A DNA stretch of 64,000 nucleotides from Neoechinorhynchus agilis (Eukaryota > Acanthocephala), in assembly GCA_051530055.1 (NCBI GenBank), contig CM121342.1, forward strand, positions 8,370,001 to 8,434,000, in the 5' to 3' direction. This document shows positions 33,481 to 45,439 of the stretch, piece after piece; position 1 is the first letter of the stretch; every line of letters begins with the position of its first letter. Made by a program: the position numbers and the translations under genes. The notes under the pieces were generated by a model. That model was not told the DNA's origin, searched no databases, and worked only from the letters and a program-made list of their open reading frames with translations.

Positions 33481-34197
33481 TCCGCCATAAACGTGAACAA
33501 TACAATCTTTAAACAAATGTCCGGAGTATTTTGTGGCTTTACCACCCAAACAATGGCTTAAGTCCCAATCTGAGTACAAGTGGAAACTTGCTATTGATTA
33601 GGTTTTTATTGATCGGAGTTGAGTACTTGAGAAAAAACATTCTTTTTCAAAAACACTAATTTAGAGTTCAAGGGATTTGATAGAAATCAATGTCATCTAC
33701 TGGATAAAATCTAAAATGCCCGGAGATTTCTACATTTGAAATAAGTGAATTCTGCTATAAGGACGTACTTATGTTCTGTCGTATTTCGCTCTTAAGATTA
33801 TCCTTGTTCGTTCGGATTGCTTTTTACATGAAGTGCACTTTAGACTCTTTTCTAAGTATCGAAAGTGATCCATTTTATCGCGTCGAGTAAACCAAAAATA
33901 TTTTCAACGAGTGCGTTTTTTGAATTTGTACGTTGGAGTCGACTAATTTTTAACGTTTCGATTATTAGCATTACTCGTTGACCCAAAGCCAATTTATTCA
34001 ATTTTTCGAGTTGGTTTCTTTGGATTTTTTTGACAAAATTTAATATTTTTAAAGGACACAAAACAATCAGTTTTTTTATCGACTTTTGGACGTAGTTCCC
34101 GAATTATGCATAAAAAGATTAATGTAGTCAAATTTTCCAAAATAATTTCGCTACCAATTCTATTTGGTTTAACTTTAGCAAAAAATTATGTCTCTTT

Positions 34198-35480
34198 GAT
34201 CTTCATATAAAAGGATTTATTTAAATTTTAAAACTATTCAAAAACTATTATTTTTTGTTGTAAAATGATAAACTTTTTTTTATGAAACTCTTTCACTAAT
34301 GGTTTAATTTTTATAAATCTTCCTTTTCCTAATTATTGTTTAGGGTCCGCTAAAAAGTTTCTTTTCAACTTTTGGGCATTTATTGCATATTTTTTGATCT
34401 TCATATAAAAGGATTTATCTAAATTTTAAAACTATTCAAAAACTCTTTTTTCACTAAAGGTTTAATTCTTATAAATCTTCCTTTTCCTAATTATTGTTTA
34501 AGGTCCGCTAAAAAGTTTCTTTTCAACTTTTTGGCATTTATTGCGTATTTTTTGATCTTCATATAAAAGGATTTATTTAAATTTTAAAACTATTCAAAAA
34601 CTCATTTTTCACTAAAGGTTTAATTTTTATAAATCTTCCTTTTCCTAATTATTGTTTAAGGTCCGCTAAAAAGTTTCTTTTCAGCTTTTTGGCATTTATT
34701 GCGTATTTTTTGATCTTCATATAAAAGGATTTATCTAAATTTTAAAACTATTCAAAAACTCTTTTTTCACTAAAGATTTAATTCTTATAAATCTTCCTTT
34801 TCCTAATTATTGTTTAAGATCCGCTAAAAAGTTTCTTTTCAACTTTTTGGCATTTATTGAGTTTTTTTTTGATCTTCATATAAAAGGATTTATTTAAATT
34901 TTAAAACTATTCAAAAACTCTTTTTTCACTAAAGGTTTAATTCTTATAAATCTTCCTTTTCCTAATTATTGTTTAAGATCCGCTAAAAAGTTTCTTTTCA
35001 ACTTTTGGGCATTTATTGAGTATTTTTTTGATCTTCATATAAAAGGATTTATTTAAATTTTAAAACTATTCAAAAACTCTTTTTTTCACTAAAGGTTTAA
35101 TTCTTATAAATCTTCCTTTTCCTAATTATTCTTTAAGATCCGCTAAAAAGTTTCTTTTCCACTTTTGGGCATTTATTGCATATTGAGTATTTTTTGATCT
35201 TCCTATAAAAGGATTTATTTAAATTTTAAAACTATTCAAAAACTCTTTTTTCACTAAAGATTTAATTCTTATAAATCTTCCTTTCCCTAATTATTGTTTA
35301 AAGTCCGCTAAAGTTTTAAACTTTTTGGCATTTATTGCGTATTTTTTGATATTCATATAAAAGGATTTATTTAAATTTTAAAACTATTCAAAAACTCTTT
35401 TTTTCACTAATGATTTGATTTTTATAAATCTTCCTTTTCCTAATAATCTACTCGAAGGTTTTCTTTTAAACTTTTGTGAA
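34198..35480. repeat. Satellite, about 158-bp unit, eight copies
   Basis: GATCTTCATATAAAAGGATT recurs at 34198, 34396, 34554, 34712, 34871, 35030, 35196 and 35348 (the last two with small changes). Typical spacing is 158-159, with the first interval longer. Each unit also holds TAAATCTTCCTTTTCCTAAT and GTCCGCTAAAAAGTTTC. No coding potential. Confidence 0.9.
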
Positions 35481-35816
35481 TTTATGTCTATTGTTTGGCA
35501 AGAAGCACCCGTATCTGAAATGAACGAATAAAAAATGTATTATTTTCTGTATTTCTTCGGTTCATTTACGGAGTTCTTAATGTTTCTCCTTACTGCGATA
35601 ATCCCCGTGACTGTCACTCCTGTCGAGTCACCTTTTCTTAAAAACTAATGTGTATGGGCCTTAAATGAGAGTTTTAAAGCAAGAATGAGTCTATATTCCT
35701 AACGTTACAGTTAGGTCACGCTTACAACCCGTCTTAACTCACCTTTTGTCTTTTACAAAAGAGTTTGCTCACGGCATTTTCTCGTCGAGCGAATTTCGCC
35801 CATTTTTCAGAAATCA

Positions 35817-37731
35817 ATGAAAAGTGAAGATGTTCCCCTTGAAGTCGTCACAACAGACGGAGAGGATCCCTTGACTGATCCGGTGTCGGATTACAAGAAG
35901 CCGCGGTTTGTTGGTTTGAGCAAAGAAGTGAGTCTCTCGTTTTCATGAAGGTTCCTACTTAAGCCTCAATGAATTTAGGAATTGGATAGAAGTGCTGGCA
36001 GTAAGAAATGGCGTCGAATACGTCTAGTGTTATTCGCTTTGTTTTGGATATTGTGGGCAGCACTTCTTCTAGCCGCGATCCTTTTGCTAGTAAATACTCC
36101 CAAGTGCGCGAGACAAATTCAATTGGAGTGGTACGAAGGAAGTCCAGGTTACAGCATCGAAGTTCGATCGTTTCTTGATACCGATAAAAACGGCATTGGT
36201 GATGTTAATGGTATTATAGAGAAACTGAATTATATAAAGAACCAGGGATACAAGTTTATAATTATTTCCAATTCTGTACTGAATGAAACTGAGTACATGA
36301 AATTAAATTCCACATTGGCTTCAATCGAGAATATTAAGACGCTTCAAGCGCAGGCCAAGGCGAAAAGTCTGAAGGTGGTTATCGAAATTCCTTTTAACAA
36401 AAGCCATGGAGCCGTAAAACGCAAAGAAAGTGCTGAATATTGGTGCAACCAAATAAGATTGGATGGTATCCTTATGAGAATTCAGGGAGAAGATGAGGTA
36501 AAAGTTTTTAATGTGGGTTTCGAATCGCTATTTCAATTTTTTTAAAACCAGCCTTTTATAATTTATTAAATTCGATATTTCCGAGACGCATAATCTTGCG
36601 TACGCATTTATCAAACACTTTAACAAGTTCAATAAAGACGTACGCGAGATTGTGCTCCTCTGGAATATCGGATCTAAAAAATCGATACTTCAAAATTTCG
36701 TTATATAAAAAGTTTTTGATTCGTTTTATGTACGAGTTAAATCTACGATTTTCTTGAATAAAATTATTAGTTTCTTTAGACGCCATTGGGAAATGAAGTG
36801 TATGATGAGCTCGAGCGAATCTCCAAGAAGACGTTAAAGAAAAAGTAAGTTTAACGTGAAAATCTTCGTTTCTTGAAATATTACGTTGCTAAAGAGCGCT
36901 TATTTTGGATACTAATCGAAGCGGTTTAAAAGCTCATTTGTTTATTCGTACCTTGGATTTCGGTGGAAATGGGAGTCTCATTGAAAAAACTTCTAAATTG
37001 CTATGCAGCAATGAAACACGTCGTGTTGCTAATCAAGTAAGATTCGAATGTCTACAATTGTACCTATGTTTTTGTCCACGTTTGTTTAGCTCGACTCCAT
37101 CTATACTCCTCGCGTTATTGAAAAAGAGGGAATAAATGCGGACTACAACTCTTATCTGGCTCTCTTGACCACCGTGTACTTTGCAATCGGAACACCGATT
37201 ATAACCTACGGAACAGAACTCATGATTAATTCATCGCAGAACACGAATTTTGAAGGAATGCCGATCATGGGTTGGGAAAAACAATCTCAATTTCTTGGAT
37301 TCACTAGCGGTGAGATGACGTGGATTAACGTAACAGCAAAAACACGAACTGTCCAAGAATTGACGGCGTATGGGGCCTCAATATCTGCTTTAACTTTGAT
37401 TACGAAACTCAATGAATTGGTTATGTCTCATAAGCCGCTGTCTAATTCAACCAGTAAATTATTAAATTCAACAAACAATTCTCTATTGTTAAAATTGTCC
37501 AGCGACGAAGATTATCCGTCTTACTTGGTAGCAATAAATCTTGGAGACACCGCCGAATTTTCAAGTGCACCTTGTAGCCAATTTGGGAAAAATGCGGACT
37601 GTAAGCTAAAACGTATTTTTGATTCAAGCAAAAAGAATATGACGGTATTCGATGAAGATGATCTTGAAGTTCCAATTGAAGCTTTCATGATTCCCAAATC
37701 TTCGTTGATGGTAATGGTTGATCCCAAATAA
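35817..37731 (+). CDS. SLC3A2: 4F2 cell-surface antigen heavy chain (SLC3A2/CD98hc) homologue, 5 exons
   Basis: Complete model: exons 35817-35927, 35979-36497, 36780-36844, 36895-37036, 37090-37731, all GT-AG and in frame, about 492 residues (human 529). N-terminal cytoplasmic tail with PRFVGLSKE (human KFTGLSKEE), then one membrane helix at about residues 53-75 (LVLFALFWILWAALLLAAIL), then PKC with Cys80 at the place of human Cys109, which forms the disulfide to the SLC7 light chain. The ectodomain is a glycoside-hydrolase-13-like barrel (YSIEVRSFLDTDKNGIGDV, GTPIITYGTEL) without catalytic acids that I could see, as in 4F2hc. It brings SLC7 amino-acid exchangers to the plasma membrane. The ATG follows the acceptor TTTTTCAG by 6 bases, suggesting a spliced leader. 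Intron 1 is 51 bases; intron 2 holds a small foldback. Confidence 0.9.
36567..36668. mobile_element. Small foldback element in intron 2 of the SLC3A2-like gene
   Basis: Two imperfect arms in inverted orientation: TTCCGAGACGCATAATCTTG CGTACG and, about 30 bases later, CGTACGCGAGATTGTGCTCC TCTGGAA. The arm sequence is the core of the 128-bp satellite at 33013-33480. Confidence 0.6.
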
Positions 37732-37967
37732 CATTCTTGGAGAGTGAAACGAAAACTGACTTCTTTCTATTAGAGTGAGGAGTTTAGGGGAATCATTTTA
37801 TTTAAAAAAAACGCAGTTGAAATTAACTATCCTGATAAGGGACAGGTTTTTTGTACCGAAAAGAACAAACGTGGAAAATAATCGCGGTAAAAAAACTTGA
37901 ACGCCTTCAATGAGTTTGGTTGTTTCAAATTTCCATTTCAGGAAAAAAACGGTACTTTTCCCCCCGC

Positions 37968-38135
37968 CGGATTCAAAAATTCACTAATTCATTTCTGATA
38001 TTTCACGTCGGATAATTCCGACATTTTCCCAAGATTTTATCATTGCTTGTGAATTTTGCAATATGTAAACCCGTATAAACCTTATCCAACGTAAAATATC
38101 GGGGAAATAAATCATCGGTGAATTTTTTAATCCGA
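37968..38135. mobile_element. Inverted-repeat (MITE-like) element
   Basis: Arms 37968-38018 and 38081-38135 are reverse complements with scattered mismatches (CGGATTCAAAAATTCAC against CGGATTAAAAAATTCAC, both ending near ACGTCGGATAA/ACGTTGGATAA). Outer flanks TACTTTTCCCCCC and TATCTTTTCCCCCC are direct rather than inverted. No coding frame. Confidence 0.6.
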
Positions 38136-38474
38136 GGTAGCAAAACTGAGAAAGGAAGTATCTTTTCCCCCCAAGACAATAATATAAGACATAAAAAATA
38201 TTAATTTGGCAAATCCAGTCTCTTTCTTCAGCTGAGATGCGCGAAAACTTTGAAGAGAGAAATAATGAAATTGGCATAATTTTTAAAATCTCGTTTTATA
38301 GAATATGCGCGGCCATCTTTAGGTTTGGTATTCACAAAAAGTAACCTTGAATTGTTATTCAAGCTCTTGTTTCTTTTGATTAAAAAAACGAGACACCCTT
38401 AAAAATCCGCCGAATAAGACTCCATTTTCACATTAAAAATGCTTCCTTGATTCGCTCAGAACACGTAGAATTAC

Positions 38475-40028
38475 TTACACTTCCGACTGCTTTGTAGACG
38501 TTTCAAAATAACTTAATATGGATTTCCTCATCTGACTTTGGCTTTTTAAACTGTGTTTAATACTCGATTTCTTAGGCAAATCATCCTTATTAGTACCCTT
38601 TCCTATTGAATGTCTCTTAGGTCGGTCTTCGCAGGGAATCGTAGCGAAAATAGAGGACGTACTCAGCCTCTTCCATGGTCGGGTTTTCGCTTCTGAATCG
38701 ACTACAAACAATGGACGGGCTGTATAAAAGAGCGGATGATGAACACGGACCAATCATCTTCCACCAATTCATTTAGATCCGCTATTCTCCTCCTTTAGAT
38801 TTTCGATTGGATTTCTTCTCAACTGAGCAGGTAAAATTCCAAAATATGGACTTGCTGGAGATGACATTGTGTCCTGCGGTTTTTTACGATCCAAGAAACG
38901 CTTTGATGGTGTATCCTCCCGGTTCGAACATTCGTTTGCAATTAAGGACTCCTCTTGTATTGATTTATCCAAAGACGTTTCCTCATCCGCGTCTTTTCCC
39001 TTCTTCTTTACACACTCGATTTCCTTCTGAGAATAATTCAAGTGCCCTTTGCACTGATCGACAGTTATTTCACCTCCAAAGATCTCCCCGAATTCCACAA
39101 TCATCTTAAAATCACTGGGCAAATCCTGCAGATGCCTTAGCTTACTTAATCGAGGGTCAAAAACGACCTGATGTTTAAACATCAGATCAGCCAATTCAAA
39201 TTTTGTATCAAAATCCTCGTCGAAACACGTTGATGTTGACAATCGAATCTTAACACATCTTAAAACTTCTTTTAATTCAACGTGTCTAATCTGCATCAAA
39301 ATCTTTCTAGCCTTAGCCAAACCAATTCCAGGGATCCCTTTAAAATAATCACATCCGGCCATAATGCACATCCATCGAAGGCGATCCATACTGTACATGT
39401 GACCAAGTTTACTCAAAGCTGGGAATTTCTCATCGTCAATCAAACATCCATGCCCATTCTCGTCTAACTTATAAAGAATTTTCCTGCATCCAAACGGGAT
39501 TAAGTCTGAGTCCTCACTTATGACAAGATCTACGATTCCAGATATATTCAAAAAGGCCAATTGAGCGTCTGCTTCATAAGGAGCGACTAAATAGTCTATA
39601 TTTCGGTCTCGTAGCCAGCTCATGACCTCTCGTGCAATCTCGAAAGTGACCTCAAAAGCTGATCGAAAGCAAGACCGAACTTCCAGGTCGGTTTTTCCCC
39701 GTCGTTCGAGAAGGTCATGTGCTTTACGGAGGCTGGCTTGTCGGGATTGTCTACGAGCCGCGTCCACGTCGCTCTTAAGTGGCAAATCGTGACCATCGAA
39801 TACCATTAGAGGGCGAATTCCAGCTTCTGTCAAGACGTTTATACGACGGTTTATGTAAGTCTTTAAATACTGGGTTTTTCCTTCCAGCATTATCTCCATT
39901 GCAGTGTTAAAGGCTCCTTTGTATATCCACGAGTAGACGTCAATCGCCGCGGTGCAATTGGCGAATTCTGTTATATGAACTTGGCGAGTATTGTCTCGAG
40001 CGAATACAAGTAAACCCGGAATCCCCAT
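38475..40028 (-). CDS. EXO1: Exonuclease 1 (Rad2/XPG family)
   Basis: The main frame, 40028-38769, starts MGIPGLLVFA and gives 419 residues with the whole nuclease core. Metal-binding acids are all present: Asp30 (AAIDVYSW), Asp78 (VFDGHDLP), Glu152 and Asp154 (APYEADAQL), Asp173 and Asp175 (SEDSDL), and Asp227 (GCDYFKGIPGIG, the helix-two-turn-helix). EXO1 resects 5' to 3' in mismatch repair and double-strand break repair. Downstream, after a stop at 38769, an open stretch in another frame (ADLNELVEDDW) and one in the original frame (38753-38475, ending RKSILSYFETSTK) look like the C-terminal tail. RKSILSYF resembles a PCNA-interacting motif with Arg in place of Gln. Either a short intron or a frame error separates them. 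The ATG follows an acceptor-like TTTTCTAG by 9 bases. Confidence 0.92.
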
Positions 40029-40098
40029 ATTGAACTCTAGAAAAGAGACAAACGTAGATTGACAAAAGATTAGCCGAGTTTCATAATTGAAATTAGAA

Positions 40099-40172
40099 TA
40101 GCACGTTTATTTCTCAATCCACAAAGAATAAGACCCGTGTACCATTGGGTCTTTCCATAATTTTAAGAGCGC
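40099..40172 (-). mobile_element. LINE-type 3' terminal module
   Basis: On the minus strand: GGTACACGGGTCTTATTC followed by AATAAACGTGCTATTCTAA, the same layout as the modules at 9065-9130 and 63790-63865. Confidence 0.4.
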
Positions 40173-42015
40173 AGGTTTAGAAATGGGCTTGCCGTTCATT
40201 CGTCCAAACAAACAATCTTATAAGTTGTGTTTGAGTCCAGTGAGGAAATTATTTCGATTTCTCTAGGTGTTAGTAATGATCGGATTGCTGGTCGAATTCG
40301 AAATGTGGTATATTTCCTCGATCAGTTTGAATTTATAGATCAGGTCCGGAAAAAAACCCAACACAAGGGAACGGGTCACCGGGAGTCCGTAAAACTTAGC
40401 CGTATTATTATTATTTTGCGTCGTCGATTTAGTTAATATCTCCTAACCCCATAGATTTCAAATAAATTTCTGTTAGCTTCCACGATAGTTTCAAGCTAAT
40501 TCATCATCATTTTGGAGACTGAACGGGAACGGCGAATAAGAATTTTCATCGAGTCCGAAAAACTAATTCAAAGATGAAGTTTAAAAAAGAAAATGGTGAT
40601 CATGTTACAAATTTTGCAATATGGCAAAAGCTTTGTTTTTAAGAGAAAATCCTTTGGGGTAATAGGGTTCGAAGTGTGGTGATCACCGGATAAAAAATAT
40701 TTTGAATTGAGATATTTCGAAAGAGGAAGCCTTATCGATCATCAAAAAAGGTTTTAGTTATCTTGAATGGATCGGGTACGTGGGATCGTCATTTTCGAGG
40801 TCCCAGGACCACAAATATTTTTTATATGGGAATAACTAAAAAAATTGAGGGTTATTTTGGTCGAGAGCATTGTAAATGGGCTAGTTAAAAACCAAAATTT
40901 TATTTTAAATTTATTGAAACAAATCAAATCATTTACTTTGTGTCTAATCTCAACCGCTTAACTAAAGAATCGCAAAGCGGGATTATTCCTTCGATGTTAA
41001 TTATACTTTAAATTATTAAACAAAAAAATCTAATGGTTTTTGGTAAATTGTATACAATGCAATTAATCAGTGCTTGTGCACCGTTCAATCAATCGAGCGA
41101 AACTTTAACTATTTATTCAACAATGCTTTTTGAGTGGCACTGGTAAATCCTGGAGGAATTCTCAAATAGAAACGAACTCTTCAATAAAATGAAGTTCAAA
41201 GCGGAAAAGGAAGGTTCTTTTGATTCGATTGGTGAGTTTGGCGAAACCTTTAATGTATCTGTAGCTGCATGCGATCATCAATAATCGAAGACCTATTAGA
41301 AATATGGACAGCATGCGATCATGGATATTGTTCGGATCACTTCAAAGGACGTTGAACAGGTCTTGCGATAATCCATTGGAGATTAACAAACTTGGCGTTC
41401 ATTCATCATTCAGGAAGTTATATAAAATGATGAATCAATCAAAAATCACTAAGAATCGCAAAAGAACACGACTAAGATCGAGACAAACATAAGAAGAAAA
41501 TTGGCGCTCAAAATACTGATCAGTAAAGAGCCGGATACTCAATAGAATAGTGGACATTTTAGCCCGCGCCAATTAAAAAGAAGAAAGTAAATGCGGATAG
41601 AAACTTGGACGAAATCGCGTTCTCGGTGATTGGCGCAAATCCGCGATATACCAATCGGCTCCAAAATCAACAATTGCGTTTTTGTGAGGACCGAAAGGTA
41701 CATGGGTCTAATTTCTTAAATAATAAATAAACGTGTTAATTGCTCCGTGGATCTCGATATGTAGCCGAATGCTGGCCAATCCCCAGAAATGATGAGCAAC
41801 GCATCGTCTTCATGGAGACGAAAATACTGAGTTGTATCAGTGTCCGAAAATAGCCGATCGAAACTAAGCCTTCGACCGTGAAAAATGGAGGAAGAGATGA
41901 GCAACAGCCGTACACTTATCCGAAACAAACGAAGGCCCTCGATTTTTTAGTAATTGTCAATTTAATCTTATTTAAGTAATGATCATTACAAATTATATAA
42001 TACATTATATCATTC
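40173..42015. other. Intergenic, with a dispersed repeat
   Basis: No gene recognised. The block at about 40640-40830 is shared with 61270-61410 (separate entry), and a LINE-type tail lies at 41685-41745 (CGAAAGGTACATGGGTCTAA then AATAAATAAACGTGTTAATT). Confidence 0.45.
40640..40830 (+). repeat. Dispersed repeat, copy 1
   Basis: Shares AGAGAAAATCCTTTGGGG, AATAGGGTTCG, TCATCAAAAAAGGTTTTAGT, ATTTTCGAGGT and a trailing AATATTTTTTAT...GGAAT pattern with 61270-61410, in the same order and orientation. Confidence 0.7.
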
Positions 42016-42451
42016 ACACCACCACCACCACCACCACCACCACCACCACCACCACCACCACCACCACCACCACCACCACCACCACCACCACCACCACCAC
42101 CACCACCACCACCACCACCACCACCACCACCACCACCACCACCACCACCACCACCACCACCACCACCACCACCACCACCACCACCACCACCACCACCACC
42201 ACCACCACCACCACCACCACCACCACCACCACCACCACCACCACCACCACCACCACCACCACCACCACCACCACCACCACCACCACCACCACCACCACCA
42301 CCACCACCACCACCACCACCACCACCACCACCACCACCACCACCACCACCACCACCACCACCACCACCACCACCACCACCACCACCACCACCACCACCAC
42401 CACCACCACCACCACCACCACCACCACCACCACCACCACCACCACCACCAC
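42016..42451. repeat. (ACC)n microsatellite, about 145 triplets
   Basis: An almost uninterrupted ACC/CAC/CCA triplet run of about 435 bases. It opens long frames (poly-Thr on plus, poly-Val on minus), but nothing at either edge looks like a protein, so I do not call a gene. Confidence 0.98.
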
Positions 42452-42594
42452 TCGGCGCATCATTACAGCTCCATTTTATGTCCGGCTAGCCGGTTTCATT
42501 TTTTTCTTTAAGTTTTGAAGTGAACATCTCTTACAAGGCTGATTATTTTATTGCTTTTGTTCACACAACCAACCGATGTTTTTAAATCCCTCCA

Positions 42595-42874
42595 GATAGT
42601 CAGATGCATCCCGAGGAGGCGAACTATCCTTGGAACCGCCGAAAAAGCTAAGAAAGTTCCGTTATCAAATTATAATACCTCGCTCAGAGTTGAAGCCTTA
42701 TCGTTGAATTTACAAGATCAAACCTGCGAATACTTCTACGATGAAGTGTCCCTGTTTGGTCTAGTCAAGTTGATCAATCAAAAAACGTTAGCGGCAAAGC
42801 TCAATCGCCATCGTTTTTTGGGTTCGGCAACTGAAAAAGTCGAGGAACTCATTGGTTTAAAGCAATCAAAATAA
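42595..42874 (+). CDS. Unassigned coding-like exon
   Basis: An acceptor-like CCTCCAG at 42590-42596 precedes a frame reading IVRCIPRRRTILGTAEKAKK, then CEYFYDEVSLFGLVKLI and FLGSATEKVEELIGL, ending at 42874. Composition is coding-like (balanced hydrophobic and charged residues). No family recognised and no upstream exon found, because the triplet repeat lies just before it. Confidence 0.35.
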
Positions 42875-43499
42875 TTCCTCCATATGCATTTTCACGGCTC
42901 CTCAGCAATAGTTGTTTTAAATAGAAATTAAAATGCGAATTTCTTTGTCGACTTTGAAGTCTCGATTAGATCCCGTTTTCTCTAAAAAAAGGCACATCCT
43001 AACATTGAATGTAATGCTTAAAAACCGGTAAAATAATTTTTAATTTTATTATAAAACAACTGTTTCCGTGTTAATACGATTCTAAGGTGATAAGTCGGGC
43101 AGTGAAATTTTAATTTATGGTAGTCTTAACACGAATTCGATTTATTATTCGAAAGTAAATAAATAGGTTTTTACTTTGATACCTCAATTAAAACGCCTTC
43201 TATTTTACACTTCAAATAATTTTAGGTAATTCGCGATTTTTATTTGTTAAAATGCTTTTCCACTAACGTTCAACTTAAAAGCCAATTCTATTTTTTAGTT
43301 CGATAACGCAGGAAAGTGATCAATCGATTAATTAACGTAAGATGGATAAATATATTCGTTCCCATCCGTTCTTGGTCTATATTGATAAAGTGGGTGTATG
43401 CGCTAGTTTTAAACTTTACGAAGGTTGGAACCATCTTGGAAAATTGAACCCTTAAGTGACTTAGGTTTGCAAATCTTTTAGCGTTCAAAGCGCCTCAAT

Positions 43500-44150
43500 C
43501 CAATCTCAAAATTGAAATATGCCCTCCAAAATTGACAAAATCCATCAAGGATCTAAAATTCTTCATAACAAATTGAAAATTCGTTGCAAAAAGTAAAAAT
43601 GCGCCTACAATGATTTAATGTTTATATTGATCGTCACCCGGACGATTTTATTGTCCACGGATTATGCCCGCTAAGACGAAGAAAATTTATCTGGAACCTC
43701 TGGTATTATTGTAAATTTCTAATGATTCAATGTTTCAACTGATTTTTTGCCTGGACGATTTGATTGTATTACCATTACCAATTTAATGCCCCAAAATCCA
43801 ATATCCATATCGAAATACGTCTTCTAAGATTTACAAAGTTAATGGTAAGAAATCCTCGTGGTGGCGATGTCCATCAATTATATTTTTATATCAACCATCG
43901 CCAAGAAGATTTAAATTTTAAATTGTTTACAGCATCGATAGCATCTATTACTATCAAACAAACTGATGATGAACCCGACGAGGTTCGAAACGTTTTTAAT
44001 CCAAAAAATGTTATTTACCGCGGGCGTAGACTTCTAAACAATAATTCCGATCACATTCCCCGGTTCGTCCTCACATATCGACATTTTTACATGCCCAATG
44101 TGTTTAAACTTAATTTCAATATCGAAACATGCCCTGAAGATTAGAAGAAT
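43500..44150 (+). repeat. Degenerate repeat region with internal repetition
   Basis: Blocks recur with changes: ATGATTTAATGTTTATATTG and ATGATTCAATGTTTCAACTG; CCCGGACGATTTTATTGT and GCCTGGACGATTTGATTGT; ATATGCCCTCCAAAATT and ACATGCCCTGAAGATT. The part 43960-44100 is shared with 1634-1725 and 16290-16330. A 126-codon open frame crosses it but resembles no protein. Confidence 0.55.
43963..43993 (+). ncRNA. Hammerhead-like core motif in a dispersed repeat
   Basis: CTGATGA, one T, stem GAACC (43971-43975) pairing with GGTTC (43982-43986) around loop CGACGA, then GAAACG. Same layout as the motif after the Penelope-like element at 4881: CUGANGA, one extra base, stem II, GAAA. The full ribozyme fold is not evident. 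Confidence 0.5.
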
Positions 44151-45439
44151 GCGCCAAGAATCGAAAATAAGACATTTAATTCGCTCGGGTATTTCTCGTT
44201 TGCGATATAAATTTTCAAAACGGTTATGTATAATTTAAATGCGCGATTTAAACAACATAACCCCTTTATTTCAATTTTCCTAATACATTTCAGTTAATAG
44301 TCTTAAAATGATCTTCTCGAGGCAGATTTATAATGTTTAGAAAAGCGTTGATTTCCTGCAGTGATCTAAAAGTTTAAGGTGAGCAAACAAGAATAAAACA
44401 CAATTCGATAATAGTTTTAATAAATATCGGCATTTGTAGAATGCACTTACATCTTTCTCCATTTTTAAACCCGGAGTAAACTGACTATCTATTCTACGAT
44501 AGCTAAAAAAGATACATTTTATCTTTACCGACTGGACACCTTTTGGCTTTATCATCGCTGATTGATAGGAATACTCTTTGTGTCCCTTTCAGTACTGATC
44601 CAAAATACAAGAAATACTGCTTCCATACGATTAGGAAATCCTACTTCTTTGGAGTTCTGTTTCGGCGGTTTCTTCGTTCTAAAGTAGGAGATCTCTGAAG
44701 TCATGAACGGCCAGACGTATGGCCATAAATATTATTCAGCAACCTGCCATCTCCGTCTTTTTCATGAGAATTGACATATCCCGAATATATCTAGTACGCA
44801 GCTGCTTTCTTGCTCCAGCAATCGCTTGTCAAGACAAGAAGTAGCGTTCATTGTGCCGGCACACACATACAATAAACCCCTCAGCTCACATAGTCTCTTT
44901 TGATTGATTTCGCACTTCGGCGACATATAGCCAAAAAAATTCTTTTTATTCCAAATAGAACCGCTGTAGCTTTTTTGAAAAGTCTCTGTAAATCGAGGTT
45001 AAAGCGCAAATTTTGAATGAAGAACGGTCAATTTTTGGTTCAAAAACCCAACACCATTACACTATTGTTGAATTTCTAGTTCAATTTCGAGCTAGATAGC
45101 GGCATAAACGTTTTGCCGATGACTCTCTACAGAGTTGACGAAAAAATCTAAGCTTAAAAGCGTAGACTTTCTGGTTTCCTTACTTTAGAACAAAAAGGAC
45201 TTTTTCGTCATTTTGAATCAAACTACCAATACGTAAGTGTCTCAAGGATTCGTAATCTTTGTTCTCCAAGGTCAAGACATCCAAAACGATGTAAACTCCT
45301 TGGTCGTATTAAGTTCCGCGTAAGATGACAATGTATCTTTTATCAAGAAATTCTAAGCTATTATAAGTCTCCTTAAACAACCTGACCTTTTGCTCCCACC
45401 CCCAAAAAAGGGCACTTTACCGATTAAGTCAGTAAGCAA
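44151..45439. other. Intergenic, nothing recognised
   Basis: No convincing gene, tRNA or repeat. AT-rich with several short chance frames. Confidence 0.45.

Noticed and set aside
41979-42518. Long frames encoding poly-Thr (plus) or poly-Val (minus)
   Set aside because: They exist only because a pure triplet repeat has no stops; nothing at the edges looks like protein or a splice site.
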